DNA of 64,000 nt from Peromyscus leucopus (GCF_004664715.2 NC_051072.1:43321642-43385641), one strand, 5' to 3'; numbered from the stretch's first letter, positions 1-12,934 are shown. The notes: a model not told the origin generated them from the letters alone. A program made the numbers and translations.

Positions 1-398
1 ACATCTTCAGAACAACAGAAAAATTGAAGAAGGGGAAATCACTGGACAGGACACTCTAAATCCAAATAAAACTTCAATCCCCCTTAGAGTCGATGGTCTC
101 CCCAACTCTAGAGGCCCAACTCTAGAGACCAAGCAGTCTGTAATAATTGTTCAGTTTACTGTTTTCCTGTCTTTTGACTCTTTAGTGACCCCCAGCCTTC
201 CCTTCACCTGTTGAGGATCATTTCATTATTGTCCTTTAGTTCATAAAATGGGATACTATATTACTTTTGTATGTTATACCACCCTTGGATTTGTGAGATA
301 AACCACACCTCGTCATACTGTATGCTAGGTTCCTTTGCTAGTATTTTATCGAGGATTTTTGTCTAACATCCACAGAAACATAGGTATGTTGATCTGTA

Positions 399-403
<5 letters not shown>

Positions 404-443
<40 letters not shown>
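404..443. repeat. (TG)n microsatellite
   Basis: About 20 uninterrupted TG dinucleotides. The ORFs through it (poly Val-Cys or Thr-His) are artefacts. Confidence 0.97.
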
Positions 444-445
<2 letters not shown>

Positions 446-462
446 ATGACATTGACTTTGAA

Positions 463-640
463 GTTTGTTGTTGTTGTTGTTTGGCACTGGAGCCAGGGTC
501 TGTCTCATGCCGAAGCCCAGGCTGCCCTTCAACTGTGTTGTTGCATTTGTGGGTCTTTAACTCCCACAATCCTCTTCTCTTGTCCTCCCTAATCAGTACC
601 AGGTTCACAAGTGTGAGCACCGTGCCCAGCACTGTTTTGG
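463..640 (-). mobile_element. Degenerate B1-like SINE fragment
   Basis: A (TTG)n run followed by 'gagccagggtctgtctcatg', 'cccaggctgccctt' and 'acaagtgtgagcaccgtgcccagc' has the order of landmarks of an antisense B1/7SL-derived SINE (tail, 'gacagggtttctc', 'ccaggctggcct', 'aggcgtg..ccaccgcccagc'). It is highly diverged. Confidence 0.45.
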
Positions 641-1239
641 TTGTTATTTCACTTCCCGAAGGAGAAATCATTGGAAAGCTCAAATAAGACACTCCAGGCA
701 AGTGTAAACTTTTGTATTTATCAGTGAAAGCAATATATATTGGGGGATTTCCTTCTACTTTCGATCCCTATTCCCGAAACCAACTTATCACACATGCTTT
801 GAAGATTCGGAATCTTAGTCTTTTGATCAGCTATTTTAATTGCTCCGAATCTAAAGTTTATAGACTGACTAGTAAACATTTACTCCACAGGGCCCCTTCA
901 CTTCCTGAATAGCACTCCTGATTTACCTCGTCACCGACTCACCTCTCCACTGTAATTTGCCAAGAGTCAGATCTCTTTAGCGGTTAATCTCGGTTGCGCA
1001 AGGGTGGAACCCCAGTCACCAGAAGGTAAGCGACAGAGACACATCAGGAGGGAAAACTAAACCCAGGTAGCGGTGCCACCTTTAGAGTCAGGGATGAGGA
1101 GGGGTGGCCCTCAGGACGTCTGCCGATTTTAAGCTGGGAACAGATGCAGCACAAGGCTTAGAGTCTTGCACTCCAGAGGCGCTAGGTGAAGGCTGGGGAG
1201 AAAGCACAGACTTTGGTTGCTCCGGTAAGGGGCAGAGCA

Positions 1240-1830
1240 CAGGCGGGGGGAAACTTTCCCACGGCCCCCCTGGGCCGTGCGAGCGGGGCCTGCGCGGCCG
1301 GCGGGTCTACGCGGGGTCAGGCTCGGCGCCGCCCACGCGCGGCTCGTGGGAGAAGCGGAGCGGGCGCGCAGGCGGATGCTGGGCGCCGAATCCCAGGCCA
1401 CGGGGTCGGGCTGCGGGAGCCGCTCCAGCGCTTTCCGCGGGGTTTGTCTCCTGTCGCTTCCCGTCTCCGGAGCCGGCCTCGCCGTGGGTGCTGGGAGCCG
1501 GGCGGGGCGCGGACGCAGGTAAGAGCCGGTCTGGGCCTGGCGTGGGCCCGGGGACCCCGGGCTGGACGCACCGCCGCCTCCCGCCGGCCTCAGGTGACAA
1601 GCAGAGGCTCAACTTTCGCACCTGATGGCGGGGCCTGGGCAGCCCGCGCGGCCGGGGTGGCCCGGGTCTGGAGCCGGGTGGGGCGGCGGCGCCGGGGGCG
1701 TGGCGAGGAGCCCGCGGGGTGGGAGCGGGGGCTGCGCGCCGCGGGTCCCCGGCCGGTTTCCAAGCGCCAGGGCGAGGGCGCACACCCCCTTCGGCGCCCC
1801 GCTCCTCACCGACCCACTTTCTTTTGTCTG
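1240..1830 (+). promoter_or_regulatory. Rnf180: CpG island, probable Rnf180 promoter
   Basis: This is the only strongly GC-rich, CpG-dense stretch in the window, with many CG dinucleotides and GC-box-like runs (for example 'ggtggggcggcggcgccggg' near 1676). It contrasts sharply with the AT-rich flanks. I see no TATA box. It lies upstream of the first coding exon of a + strand gene and contains a good splice donor, as expected for a CpG-island promoter. The apparent ORFs across it are by-products of high GC content. The exact transcription start cannot be placed. Confidence 0.75.
1300..1518 (+). other. Rnf180: Candidate 5' noncoding exon 1 of Rnf180
   Basis: The exon would end at the near-perfect donor 'cgcag|gtaagagcc' at 1518/1519 inside the CpG island. 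Joined to the acceptor at 27339, the next exon begins directly with the start codon, so this exon would be wholly untranslated. The left border is arbitrary because the transcription start is unknown. A pyrimidine-rich acceptor-like site ending at about 1841 could mark an alternative second noncoding exon. Inferred from position and splice signal only. Confidence 0.5.
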
Positions 1831-2309
1831 GTGCATTTCAGTCCTGGCGTGCCAGCTGCTTTTGTTGCAGCCCTGAGTCGGGACCGTGCAGACTTTCTGC
1901 CAGGCTGATGGTGATGAGCGAGCTCTGAAGTGCATCTGGACCCTGGGGAGCCCACGGTCCCCAGGGGGGGAAGTTATTATGAGCTTGATAATTAGCGGTA
2001 ACATGTGGCTATTACCCTGTGCTTTTCCACATAACCCTCAATATTTTTGTTGCAGCTAATAGTTTTAAGTGCACCTATAATAGCATTTATTAGGTAACTT
2101 CAAAGGAGCATAGTGTGGGCAGGTTACTTATTATCCCATTTTACAGACCAGACAGCTGGGGCACCCAAGAAGAAAAGTGATCCTATCAAAACGAAGCAGG
2201 CTTTGTGGAAGCTGGTATTAGAACTTGCCTGACAGAGCTTTGCTTTGAGTGATCCAGATGCTCTCCCAGCTCCAAGCAAAATTTTGTGCTGATAGAGTGC
2301 CGGTGAGGT

Positions 2310-2728
2310 TTTGTGCTGGCTCCTCTTATGTCAACTTGACACAAGCTAGAGTCCTTTTGAAAGAGGAACCCCCAGTTGAGAAAATACCACACCACCGGAT
2401 TGGCCTGTGGGCAGTGCTGTGGTGCATTTTCCCCATTGAGGACTGAAGTAAAAGGTCCCAGCCCACTGTGGATGGTGCCACCCCTGGGCTGGTGGTCCTG
2501 GTACTATAAGAAAACAAACTGAGCAAGCCAGGAGGAGAAAAACCAGGCAGCAGCACTCCTCCATGGCATCTCTGCTTCAGTTCCTGCCTCCAGGTTCCAG
2601 CCTTGAGTTCCTGCCCTGACTTCCCTGGATGATGTACTGCAAGCTGTAAGATGAAATAAACCGTTTTCTCCTCGAGTTACTTTTGGTCAGTCTGTTTCAT
2701 CACAGCCATAGAAACCCTAACTAAGACA
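2310..2728 (-). mobile_element. Rodent interspersed retroposon (RMER-like), minus orientation
   Basis: The right end reads 'agaaaccctaactaagacag', the reverse complement of the 'ctgtcttagttagggtttct' start seen in other copies in this window. The left end 'tcaacttgacacaagctaga' is the other typical end. A related copy in the same orientation lies at 63390-63755. I recognise the family from rodent genomes but am not sure of its database name. Confidence 0.6.
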
Positions 2729-4056
2729 GGTTCTATGTTGTTGTGCTCGTTGCTGAAGATGTTTCTTTAAAAACAGAGTAGGATCCGTTGAGACTCCTGC
2801 TGTAGTCTCCCTGCGGTTTCTGAAAGTAGGTCCTTGAAAGTCTGAGTAGTTTCCATGGTTGAAAAGCACTGTGAGAGTCCTGGTATAGAGCAGAAAGCCT
2901 CCATTGTGCCTATGTTCAATCTTGGCTCTCTTGTTTAAGCATAGTACCCCTGGCAGCCCAGAGACACTTGGTGATGATCACGGCAGGGATCCTCAACATT
3001 AACAAATGAGTAGCATGGAGACAGGTTGCCAGTTTACCATACTCATGAAGGATTGAACATTTAGGAGAAACGTCATTTTCGATGAAAATTAACTGATACA
3101 GTAATTGCCTGCATATTCTATTTTTGTTTTCTTATCTCCCCACAGCTATCAACAGTTAACCAGGTTCCCTGGGGTTTGCCTTTAAATTGTTTTATAAATA
3201 GATCTTTTATTGTTCAAGTTTCCATTTGGTTTTTTAAAATGAAGTTTCTCATCTAAAAGTCAGACTTGCTTTCTATGTAGTGTTTGTTAGCTAGAACATT
3301 TATGAATGTATCTGAAGGCAGTCTTCAAACTCTTTTTAATAGGTAAGTCCCATTTAATAAGTAAGTCACATATACCACGCAGGAATTTTTCCAGGCAAGT
3401 AATGCAGAGAATTGGCAATCATTTTTAATAGGCCTCTGTGATATTTTAGGACACTCCTACATGTGTAATAATACTTTGTATTATTTATTTCATATACTGC
3501 CTTTTCAGCAAGGAACATAAAGCTAAACATTTTTACTTAAATTTCGAAACTACACCACACAAATTTTACAGGACAGTTTGCCTTGTCTTAACAGTTCTCT
3601 TTAACCACCTCCACTCAGCTGTCTGGAAAAAGAGGAATAGTTGGAGAATGAAGTCATACCTAGAAAATCATTTGAACTGGGTGCTGGTTTTCGTCTTCAT
3701 AGTGTGACTGTGCAGTTAGTAAATTCTTTCCTCCCCTAAACGTCTTGTATGGTTGAAGTTTTCAAAGAGATGGTCACCTAAGGAGGCCAAGTGTTTACTG
3801 GAATAGGACCGCTACTATCCAAAATTATTTTGACCTTTTGAGTCATTTTGCAGTCAACATAAAAGTGTCATTACCTTTGTAAGCATCTGCCTTTGTGTTT
3901 TGCTAAATCAAGAAACAAACTCGGCCTGAGAACTCTTTTATTTGTTGAATTTGGAAGAATGGTTTTTGGCATGGCTGTCTCACGAAGTTCTTCCTTCAGT
4001 GTTCTACAGCTCCTGACCATGTAGGCAATTTAAAAGAACAGTTTGGAAAACAAGTT

Positions 4057-4137
4057 GGGCTTGGGGAAGTGGATCAGTGCATGCTATGGCATGTGTGAGC
4101 TCTCCAAGTTCAATCCCCAGAACAGCCGAAATGCAAA
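4057..4137 (+). mobile_element. ID-like (tRNA-derived) SINE, diverged
   Basis: The order 'gggcttggggaagtggatca', 'agctctccaagttcaatccc' and 'cagaacagccgaaatgcaaa' follows the ID SINE scheme (ggggttggggatttagctca ... gttcggtccccagc ... A-rich tail). Confidence 0.5.
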
Positions 4138-7100
4138 ATTTTAAATAATGACATTATCAGAATGCAGCCTTCCTGGAAGGCTACCCTAAGAGGAGAAATG
4201 CTTACTTGTAGCTTAAATTCTATACCTGTGGGTACATTTATATGTTGTCAAGTATTTTGAGAAGAATTAATTTGCCTTGTAGTCTATTGGTGCCTCTTTC
4301 TGGCACTGACTTTGTTTTTAACATTAAAATAGAATTTGTTTACACAGATCACATATCTTACCAGAACAGTGTTAGGCTGAGAATGTATTTCATGTAGAAG
4401 AAGCTTGAAATTCCTATCAGTGAAACTATAAGTTCTTGTAATAACTTAGAGCCAGGGTTTGGTTCCATATTATATTTTCAGTCTAACACAAGAACAAAAT
4501 GCTTTATTTCCTAGGGCCTAGCACAGGCACACAATCTTGACAGTGGTGTCCTTTACATTTTATTTAATACCTCTTAGCATAGATATTTGTTTTTTTTTTT
4601 TCCAATTTTCCAGGCTTGAAATAGTTATAGGTATATTATGTGTAATATATACTGTATTATGTAATATAGTATATATTATAGATATCGATAGATATAGATA
4701 TGTCCATTTGTGTGGCTATAACAAAATACCTGAAACTAGGTAATTTACAAAGAGTAGGAATTCATTTCTTACACTTGTGAGTATTGGGAAGGCCAAGAGC
4801 AGGAGCTGGCAGATTTGCCATGTGATGAGAGTTCAGGTCTCTGCTTCTTCTCTTCTAAAGAAATGCTGTATTCTTGGCTGAAGTTGGAAGGATAGAAAGG
4901 GGCCTAAGCTAGTCCCTGCCAGTCTTTTTAACAAAACATAAGTTTGGAAATTAAAAATCTTCTAAGGCACAGAAGCGAGAAGGAAGCGAACATATAAAAC
5001 AGATGGTTCTTAAGTTGTGAATTGGGAGGAATTTCCTTATATTAGCTCCTGCCGCACAGTAGGGAGTTGCTGATAAATAGAGGCCCAGAGGCTCCATTCT
5101 GCCCCTGCTGTGACATTCTCCTTTACACAGGACCTCTTCCTATCTGGAAACTGGACAGATAGCCCTTGGTCTCTTAGCTACTGCTCTGTACTGTGGGAAC
5201 TGCTGGATTATTGTTTATCTCCTGTGCTCCCAGGAAGTTCCAGGAAGCAGCCAGGGAGCAGTGGCATTTGTGGTGGGTAGCAGGATGTTTGGGGACCAGG
5301 TACAGAAAGAGCTCTGGTGGCTGTAATTTGTGTTTTGTTGCTTGTTTTAACTTGTATCAGTTCTTCTCTGTGGAAATGGGTAGGTAACAAAAGGGTACGA
5401 GATGTCTCCTGTCGATAAAGAACAGAGAGCGGAGAGCCAGGTGAGCGGAGAAGAAGGTCTTGATGACCTGTGAGATACAGTGAGAATGGTCTGACCGCTT
5501 TGTATATTGGGCACCTTGTTGACCACAGAGCTAGGCGGGTGGGTAGAAAAGTGATTGTGATTTCTTCGAACTGATTGTGTGATACCAAGTCGGGCTGATC
5601 TCCCTCTGGCTGGACTTAAATATATATCAGAAGGCAGAGAAATTAGGCAAGAGAGAAGAGCCTCAGAAATACTGCCAGACAAAGAAAGATTATCACTGAA
5701 AGGAATTGTGATGTGGCATTAATTTTATAACTTGATTGGGAGTGGTGTGCTGCAAGTCAGTAGTGCTCAGTCTTCCCGGATTTCCATAAAAAGTAGAGCA
5801 TTTAACCTCTCCATTGCTTTCTAAGGTAGACATTTGATATTGTTGTAAGAAATAAAAGCTTACTTTGAAAAAGAACTTTGTTTTGCAAACAAATCAGTCT
5901 GATTTATAAGAACACTACATGTTCTTAACCGCTGAGTCCTTGTCCCTCCCTCATAAGAACAGAAGTTTACACCATTTAATAAGTACTACACTAAAAAAAA
6001 AAAAAAAAAGCTAGTTGGTTTTTTTTTTTTTAAAGTAATACTATCCTCTTCCTGTTTTTATCTTTGAGGTTTTAGTTTAAAACATATGGAAGGCATACTA
6101 CTCTCTGCCATGGCTAATTGAAGAGAGGAAAATAGTGAATTTTCTGATGGATAGTTTAATAGAATTGTAAAAAATTTTAATATATCCAGAAGCATATAGT
6201 CATCAAAGTATAGAGTGTTATGAAACCCAGACTTTGTTCTGTAATGGTGTCTCTAAGAAAGCTGCCTTCTGTAGTTCTTTATGAGGCAGATGAGACCAGC
6301 TTCTTTTGGTGATATTTGCTGACTATTCTGGTGATGCCAATAAATGGTGGTAATAAAGTACTTTGAGTGGTCCGAGGACACGATGGCTTTGTTTCTCTCC
6401 TGCATGTGCTCACTTTCTGATTCATTCATTAATTATGTTGCCCAGCACTAAACCGTCCTATAGGACAGCCAGCCCTCTGTTTCAGTGAGTTTCGTATCTT
6501 GTGATTCATCCAAAGTATTAGGGGAAAAGTGTCTGTTCTGAACTGGTCCAAACTTTTTCCTGTTGTTATTCACCAAGCTATGTAGTTTCACAACTATTCA
6601 CATAACATTTGCATTGTTTCAATATTATAAGTAACCTGTAGATTATTTATCATGCACAGGAGTATGTGTGTAGATTATACACAAATGGGGTGGTGTGGTA
6701 CAGAGTGAGTAGAGCCTCTTAGTGTTGGTACATGCTCAGGGCACTGGAATCAATTTTCTTAAGATACCAAAAGGTGAAAACGAACCACTGCAGGGAGTTT
6801 GCCATTCAGCAGAAAAGGCAAACAAGAAGTAGTTAGCAGTGTGATCAGTATTCAGGAAGAAAACCAGAAAAGACGTTTGTAGAAAACAAGAGAAGGTGCG
6901 ACATAAGTTTGAGAAGATTCATCCCCTCACAGAAGGGGGCGTTTGAGATGAGACTGGAAGGCTATGACAGAACCCTGGACAGAGTATAAGCCTTCCAGGG
7001 ACCCAGGGCTTGCAGCAGAAGGGAGCAGGCAAGGGAAGAAGTGACAGAAGGCTGAGTTGCTGGACGGCAGAGCAGGTGACTGCCAACCAGGGGCGGCTCC

Positions 7101-7770
7101 TACCTGGTCAGCAGAGAACTGGCAAGTGTCTAGAGGAGCAAAAGAATACGATCCATTTTTCACCTTAAAGAAGGACGCCGTGTTCAGTGTGGAGAATTAA
7201 AGTGCTTCAGGTTTCATAACGCAAAGCTTCAATGGCTGCAACCTTAACTTGTGAGCTTGTGCATCTGCTTATTTATGGCATGTATGGGCTGCAAGCTCTT
7301 TGACCTGGCGAAAGAGAGACATCTACTCCATTGTACCTTTTTGAAAGAGCTAACTTGGAAGCTCTGACCTCTGTCCACCTTGATCCCTTTCCTCCGTTCT
7401 ACCCTTTCCCTTCAGGACTCTGAAAATCCTTTTACTGAAGTTTTCAGGCCAAGCCCTAGTTTGGTTGTAGTGTTGGTTGTAGCTCTGAGTGACTTTGTCT
7501 GTGATTGGAATTAATTTTTCTTGCAGAGGTTAACAGAAGTAGAAGCTTCTGGATATGATGGTATGAAAGAGTAAGCTACAAACAACTACCACCGCTCTAG
7601 ATATTTGATTGAATACCATGACAATGCACTGGTTAATTTGCAATAGAGGAGGAGAGATCCCTGAGAGCTAAAAGGAACAAGGTGTAGGGGAGAGGACATA
7701 CGGAACATAGATGTGTGACATAAAAAACTACCTTGATATGGGACTGAGATTGTCTAGGGACTTGCATTTT

Positions 7771-7941
7771 TTGTTGTTGTTTTTGTTGTTTGTTTTTTCA
7801 AGACAGGGTTTCTCTGTGTAGTTTTGGTGTCTGTTCTGGATCTTGCTCTGTAGACCAGGCTGGCCTCGAATTCACAGAGATCTACCTGACTCTGCCTCCT
7901 GAGTGCTGGGATTAAAGGCGTGTGTCACCACTGCCCAGCCA
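7771..7941 (-). mobile_element. B1 SINE with target-site duplication
   Basis: Antisense B1: T/TTG-rich tail, 'caagacagggtttctctgtg', 'gaccaggctggcctcgaatt' and 'gctgggattaaaggcgtgtg'. It is bounded by a 13-bp direct repeat, 'ggacttgcatttt', at 7758-7770 and 7942-7954, which fixes the ends. Confidence 0.93.
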
Positions 7942-8566
7942 GGACTTGCATTTTAATGTCCATGTCTACAAAAGATGAAGCTGGAGGTATACATTATGCT
8001 GAGACTCCTAAATAAAACCAAGACTAGAGGGCAACATTCTCATTTGAACAGCAGATTCGGAGTGGGAAAGTAATCAACAGACCAAGAGGGATTATAAAGA
8101 AGTCTATGTTGACCTAGTTTTCAAGCAGAAGTTAAGAAAATGTTTCATCTGAATAATTTCTGCATAAAGTTTGTTTTTAAACTTCTTGTATAAAATTTAA
8201 AGTACACATTAAAAAGAGTGTTATGAGTTCTCTATCCATAAGCCATCTTTAATAGTTATAAGCCTTCTGTTTCTTTTTTCTCACTGTATATTGTTTGTTT
8301 CTACATTATTTACTTACATCTGGAAATACTTGACTATTTACCTCCAGTCTGAAGATCTTTAATGAACACCATGACAGTGTTGTATGCTATACCCAACAAG
8401 ATTAACAGTTTTTATTATCATCCACTACATAGTTTATGTATTGGTATTCTCAAGTTGTATATAAATATCTATATTTAAAGTATATTTGTTTGATTAAAGA
8501 TTCAAACAAATATAGACACTGAATTTGATGGTTCTCTTTATTCCCTTCTCTCGGTGTCTCTGTCTT

Positions 8567-8708
8567 TTTGTTGTTGTTGTTGTTTTTCGAGACAGGGTTT
8601 CTCTGCGTAGCTTTGCGCTTTCTGAGCTCACTTGTAGCAGTGCTCGAACTCACAGAGATCATCTGGCTTGCTCGATCTGGATAAAGCGTGCGCCACCGCC
8701 TGGCTGTT
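8567..8708 (-). mobile_element. B1 SINE, internally shortened, with target-site duplication
   Basis: Antisense B1 with 'cgagacagggtttctctgcg', 'cgaactcacagagatc' and 'gcgtgcgccaccgcctggct'. The middle is rearranged compared with the consensus. A 12-bp duplication 'tgtctctgtctt' flanks it at 8555-8566 and 8709-8720. Confidence 0.9.
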
Positions 8709-8855
8709 TGTCTCTGTCTTATATAAGCATTTTTCTGTCTCTTGATTCTGTTTTTATTTTGCGTATTATAAATTGAAATACAATTATATACTCATGGAAT
8801 ACAAAGTGATATGATGATAATTGTGTATATTATAGATGGTACATATGACATGTAG

Positions 8856-8856
<1 letters not shown>

Positions 8857-8890
<34 letters not shown>
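8857..8890. repeat. (TA)n microsatellite
   Basis: TA-rich tract within a wider AT-rich stretch. Confidence 0.85.
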
Positions 8891-8897
<7 letters not shown>

Positions 8898-9896
8898 ACA
8901 TTAACACTTTACCCTATTGTTAACTGTATTTATGGGGCTATGCAACAACTGTAAACAATATTCTTCTTGCCCATATCCCTTGACCAATAGATACCTTACA
9001 TCTCAAGTTTTTCCTCCCTTTCAAACAGTCTGTTTTTGAGAAAAAAATACCATATCTTTTATCCTGTAGAATTCCCTACATTCTGGATTTGGGTTGTAGT
9101 GCCATTTAACACATTCCTCTGTTCTTCATATAGTACGAAAATTAGTTCTCACATACATGCACATGATTAAGTTGGTTTAGATTTGTTTACTCTTAATTTT
9201 TTAAGGGTTCTTCATGAATGGTGCTGAAACCTTCCTTTGCACAGCACCAGAAGGCACATGATGATTGATTTTTATGGCCAAACTATCCCTCTGTTGAAGA
9301 TCCAAGTCCTGTTATCTTAGAACATGACTATTTGGATAAGTGACCTTTAGAAAGTTGATGGCATTGAGATTTGTTTTGTAGTGTGGCCCTGTTCCAGCCT
9401 AGTATCTTTATAGCAACATTTGTGTACATAAACAGATAGTATAGATACCCACTTACACAGCTAGTCCATGTGACGCCAGACAGACATCAGTTCAACTCAA
9501 TCAGTACATTAAAATGGAATAATATCTGATATGTTTGCCTCCCCTTTCAGTGCCCCAAAAGAAAACAACTAACTCCAGATGTGTATCAGACAACTTGTTG
9601 TATTGCAAGGTACTAAACAAATGGGGTACTGCCGTACTCCCTTGTTGGGAGTTACAGGTAGAAGGAATAGCAGTGTGCATTAGTGCATAGCTGGTGGCTC
9701 AGTGATGTGAGCACCGAGCTCGCAGCATGCACAGATGATCTGCTCAAAGCTAAAGCTTAGTGAAAAGTAGAGTGAACAATGGTGGTGCCAGGAGCTTTGA
9801 ACTTTCTCTTTTGGGAGGATGGTGGAATTAATAGATAACAAGCTCAGATTTCTTGCCTTACCAGTATGCTTATCTACCTTTTAAAAGAAGACTCTG

Positions 9897-9947
9897 TCTT
9901 AGTTAGGGTTTCTATTGCTGTGAAGAGACACCATGACCACGGCAACT
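9897..9947 (+). mobile_element. Rodent retroposon, 5' part (split by an L1 insertion)
   Basis: It starts 'cttagttagggtttctattg' and runs through 'agagacaccatgaccacggcaact', then breaks into the T-rich tail of an antisense L1. The element resumes at about 12028. Confidence 0.75.
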
Positions 9948-12027
9948 TTTTAAAATTTTTTTATTCATTTTACATACTAATCACAGTTCCCCTTTCCTCC
10001 CCTCCTCCTGCTCCCCCTCACCTCCCTCCCACCCCACCCCTTTTCACTCTCCAGAATGGGTGGCCTCCCATCGGGAGTCAGCAAAGCCTGGCACATCAAG
10101 TTGAGGTAGGACCAAGCCCATCCCCCCTGCATCAAAGCTGAGCAAGGCATCCAACCATAGGAATGGACTCCAAAAAGCCAACTCTTGCACCGAGGACAGA
10201 TTCTGGTCCCACTGCTAGGAGCCCCACAAACAGACCAAGCCACATAATTGTCACCCACATGGTCAGTCCCATGCAGGCTCCCTAGCTGTCGGTCCAGAGT
10301 CCCTGAGGTCCCAGGAGCTCTGGTCAGCTGTCTCTGTGGGTTTCCACATTATGATCTTGACCCCCATTGCTCCTTTAATCTCTCCTCCCTGTCTTTGACT
10401 GGATTTCCGGAGCTCAGCCCAGTGCTTGGCTGTGGATCTCTGCATCTGCTTCCATCAGTTACTGGATCGAGATTCTATGATGACAATTAGGGTAGTCACT
10501 AGTCTGATTACAGAAGAAGGCTAGTTCAGACACGCTTTCCACTATTGCTAAGAGTCTTATCTAGGGTCCTACTTGTGGATTCCTGTTGAATTTCCCTAGC
10601 ACCAGTTTCTCCCTAACCCCATAATGACTCCCTCTATCAAGATATCTCTTTCATTGCTCTCCCTCCCTCCCCCAACTTACCCATCCAGTTCCCTTATGTT
10701 CTCATCCCCCATCCCCTCCCCTCTACCCCCCAGCCCGCCCAGTTTACCCAGGAGATCTCACCTATTTCCCCTTCCTAGGGTAATCCTTACATCTCTCTTA
10801 GGGTCCTCCTTGTGAGCTAGCTTCTTTGGGGCTGTGGATTGTAGCCTGGTTATTCTTTGCTTTTCATCTAATATCCACTTATGAGTGAGTATATACCATG
10901 TTTGTCTTTCTGAGTCTGGGTTACCTCACTCAGGATGATTTTTTTCTAGTTCCATCCATTTGTCTGCAAATTTCATGATGTCATTGTTTTTCTCTGCTGA
11001 GTAGTACTCCACTGTGTAAATGTACTACATTTTCTTTATCCATTCTTCAGTTGAAGGGCATCTAGGTTGTTTCCAGGTTCTGGCTATTACAAATAATGCT
11101 GCTCTGAACATAGTTGAACATGTGTCCTTGTGGTATGATTGAGAATCCTTTGAGTATATTCCCAAGAGCCATATCTTTGGGTCTTGAGGTACATTGCCAA
11201 TTTTCTGAGAAATTACCATACTGATTTCCAGAGTGGCTGTACAAGTTTACACTCCCACCAACAGTGGAGGAGTGTTCCCCTTATTCCATATCTTCTCCAA
11301 CATAAGCTATCATCAGTGTTTTTGTTCTTAGCCATTCTGACAGATGTAAGATGCTATCTCAGAGTTATTTTGATTTGCATTTCCCTGATGACTAAGGATG
11401 TTGAGCAATCCCTTTAATGTCTTTCAGACATTTGAGATTCTTCTGTTGTGAATTATCTGTTTAGATGTGTACCCCATTTTTAATTGGATTATTTGGTATT
11501 TTGATGTCTAGTTTCTTGAGTTCTTTATATATTTTGGAGATCAGCCCTCTGTCAGATGTGGAGTTGATGAAGATCTTTTCCCATTCTTTAGGCTGTCATT
11601 CTGTCTAATTCACTATGTTCTTTGCCTTAACAGAAGCTTTTCAGTTTCAGGAGGTCCCATTTATTAATTGTCAATCTCAGTGTCTATGCTATTGGTGTTA
11701 TATTTAGGAAGTGGTCTCCTATGCCAGTGAGTTCAAGGCTACTTCCTACTTTCTCTTCTGTTGATTCACTGTAACTGGATTTATGTTGAGGTCTTTGATC
11801 CACTTGGATCCAGTGGGTGGCAGGGTTAGTGGAACAGCCTGCCCTCAGGACTCTTACCTGCTGACCAGCTGCCGGGGCTGCATTGGGAGGGAGATGGGCA
11901 TAGGGTCTAGAGAGCAAGGGCTATCCAGGCCAGAGAACAGTTACTTACTTCTTCCTCCAGTTGGTGCAGGTGGTACTTGTGTCTCTGGAGGGTCCACTGA
12001 TGCCATGGGGGATGGTTGGGCAGGGCA
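9948..12027 (-). mobile_element. LINE-1, antisense, internally deleted, nested in another retroposon
   Basis: It begins with a T-rich tail (9948-9962), then a C-rich L1 3' region, then antisense ORF2 C-terminal sequence (for example 'tactccactgtgtaaatgta' near 11006 and 'ccagagtggctgtacaagtt' near 11229) to about 11806. From about 11807 to 12027 the sequence is GC-rich, not ORF2, and may be a 5' UTR. The flanks repeat 'gcaact' (9942-9947) and 'gcaatt' (12028-12033). The element is far too short for a full L1, so most of ORF1 and ORF2 is missing. The ORFs across it are not functional. Confidence 0.85.
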
Positions 12028-12355
12028 GCAATTCTTATAAAGGAAAACATTTAATTGTGATGGCTCACTTACATTTCAGAGATTTAGTCCATTATCATCA
12101 TGGCAAGAAGCAAGGCAGCATGCAGGCAGACATGTTGCCAGAGAAGGAGCTGAGTGTTCTTACATCTTGACTCACAGGCAACACGAAGTGGCCAGAGATA
12201 CTGGGCCGTATCTTAAGCATAGGAGACCTCAAAGCCTGCCCCCACAGTGACACACTTCCTCCAACAAGGCCACATCTACTACATCAAGGCCACACCTCCT
12301 AATAATACCATTCCCTATGAGTTTATGGGGCCCAATTACGTTCAAACTACCAAAA
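12028..12355 (+). mobile_element. Rodent retroposon, 3' part (continuation of 9897-9947)
   Basis: It continues with 'cttataaaggaaaacattta', 'tagtccattatcatcatggc', 'acacttcctccaacaaggcc' and 'tatggggcccaattacgttc', the normal order for this family after 'ggcaact'. Confidence 0.75.
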
Positions 12356-12637
12356 AAACATCTTTTGCATTTGTTCTGTTTATCAAAAAGAAGTCTCTTT
12401 ACAACTATTTTCTTTGTTCTAAGAAAAAGAATGCTAAAGTCAGATCAGTGCCTCTCTGTGCTTCTCCCTTCTCACCTGAATTTTTTTGACCCATTAAAGA
12501 TAATATATTCATCAAATGTGAATGTGGCAAATTTCAAATAGCTATTAACTTTTGGCTAAAACCATGCTTCCTATCATTTCTGTATACTTAATATAGAGTA
12601 AATATGCTTAGCCCTTATCTCCCTGAGAAGTCACCTG

Positions 12638-12642
<5 letters not shown>

Positions 12643-12689
<47 letters not shown>
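12643..12689. repeat. (TG)n microsatellite
   Basis: About 23 TG dinucleotides, then a G-rich run. Confidence 0.97.
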
Positions 12690-12690
<1 letters not shown>

Positions 12691-12934
12691 GGGGGAGGGG
12701 CATTTCATTTCGCTCTCAGGTCTTCAGTTGGTTGTTTTCCTGTGAGAGTCTTTAAATTGTTTGTCTACTATCTCACAGTCAACTAGCTTACAACTTGTAT
12801 TATCCTTGTGTGCTGTCAGAGTTCACATCTTGAATATCCTTTGCATTCCTTGACAAGGCAATAGTTGCTGAGGACATATATATTGGATAGATAATTATTT
12901 GTAGCCTAAAAGCATAGATTATAGTTATCCATTT

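Noticed and set aside
335..701. ORFs with poly Val-Cys or Thr-His stretches
   Set aside because: They are translations of the (TG)n microsatellite.
1104..1908. Long overlapping ORFs on both strands (up to 240 codons)
   Set aside because: They lie in the CpG island, where high GC content removes stop codons in all frames. The sequences are Arg/Gly/Pro-rich with no domain and overlap one another on opposite strands.
9866..12541. Multiple 60-93 codon ORFs
   Set aside because: They lie in an antisense, internally deleted L1 and the split retroposon around it; none is an intact L1 frame.
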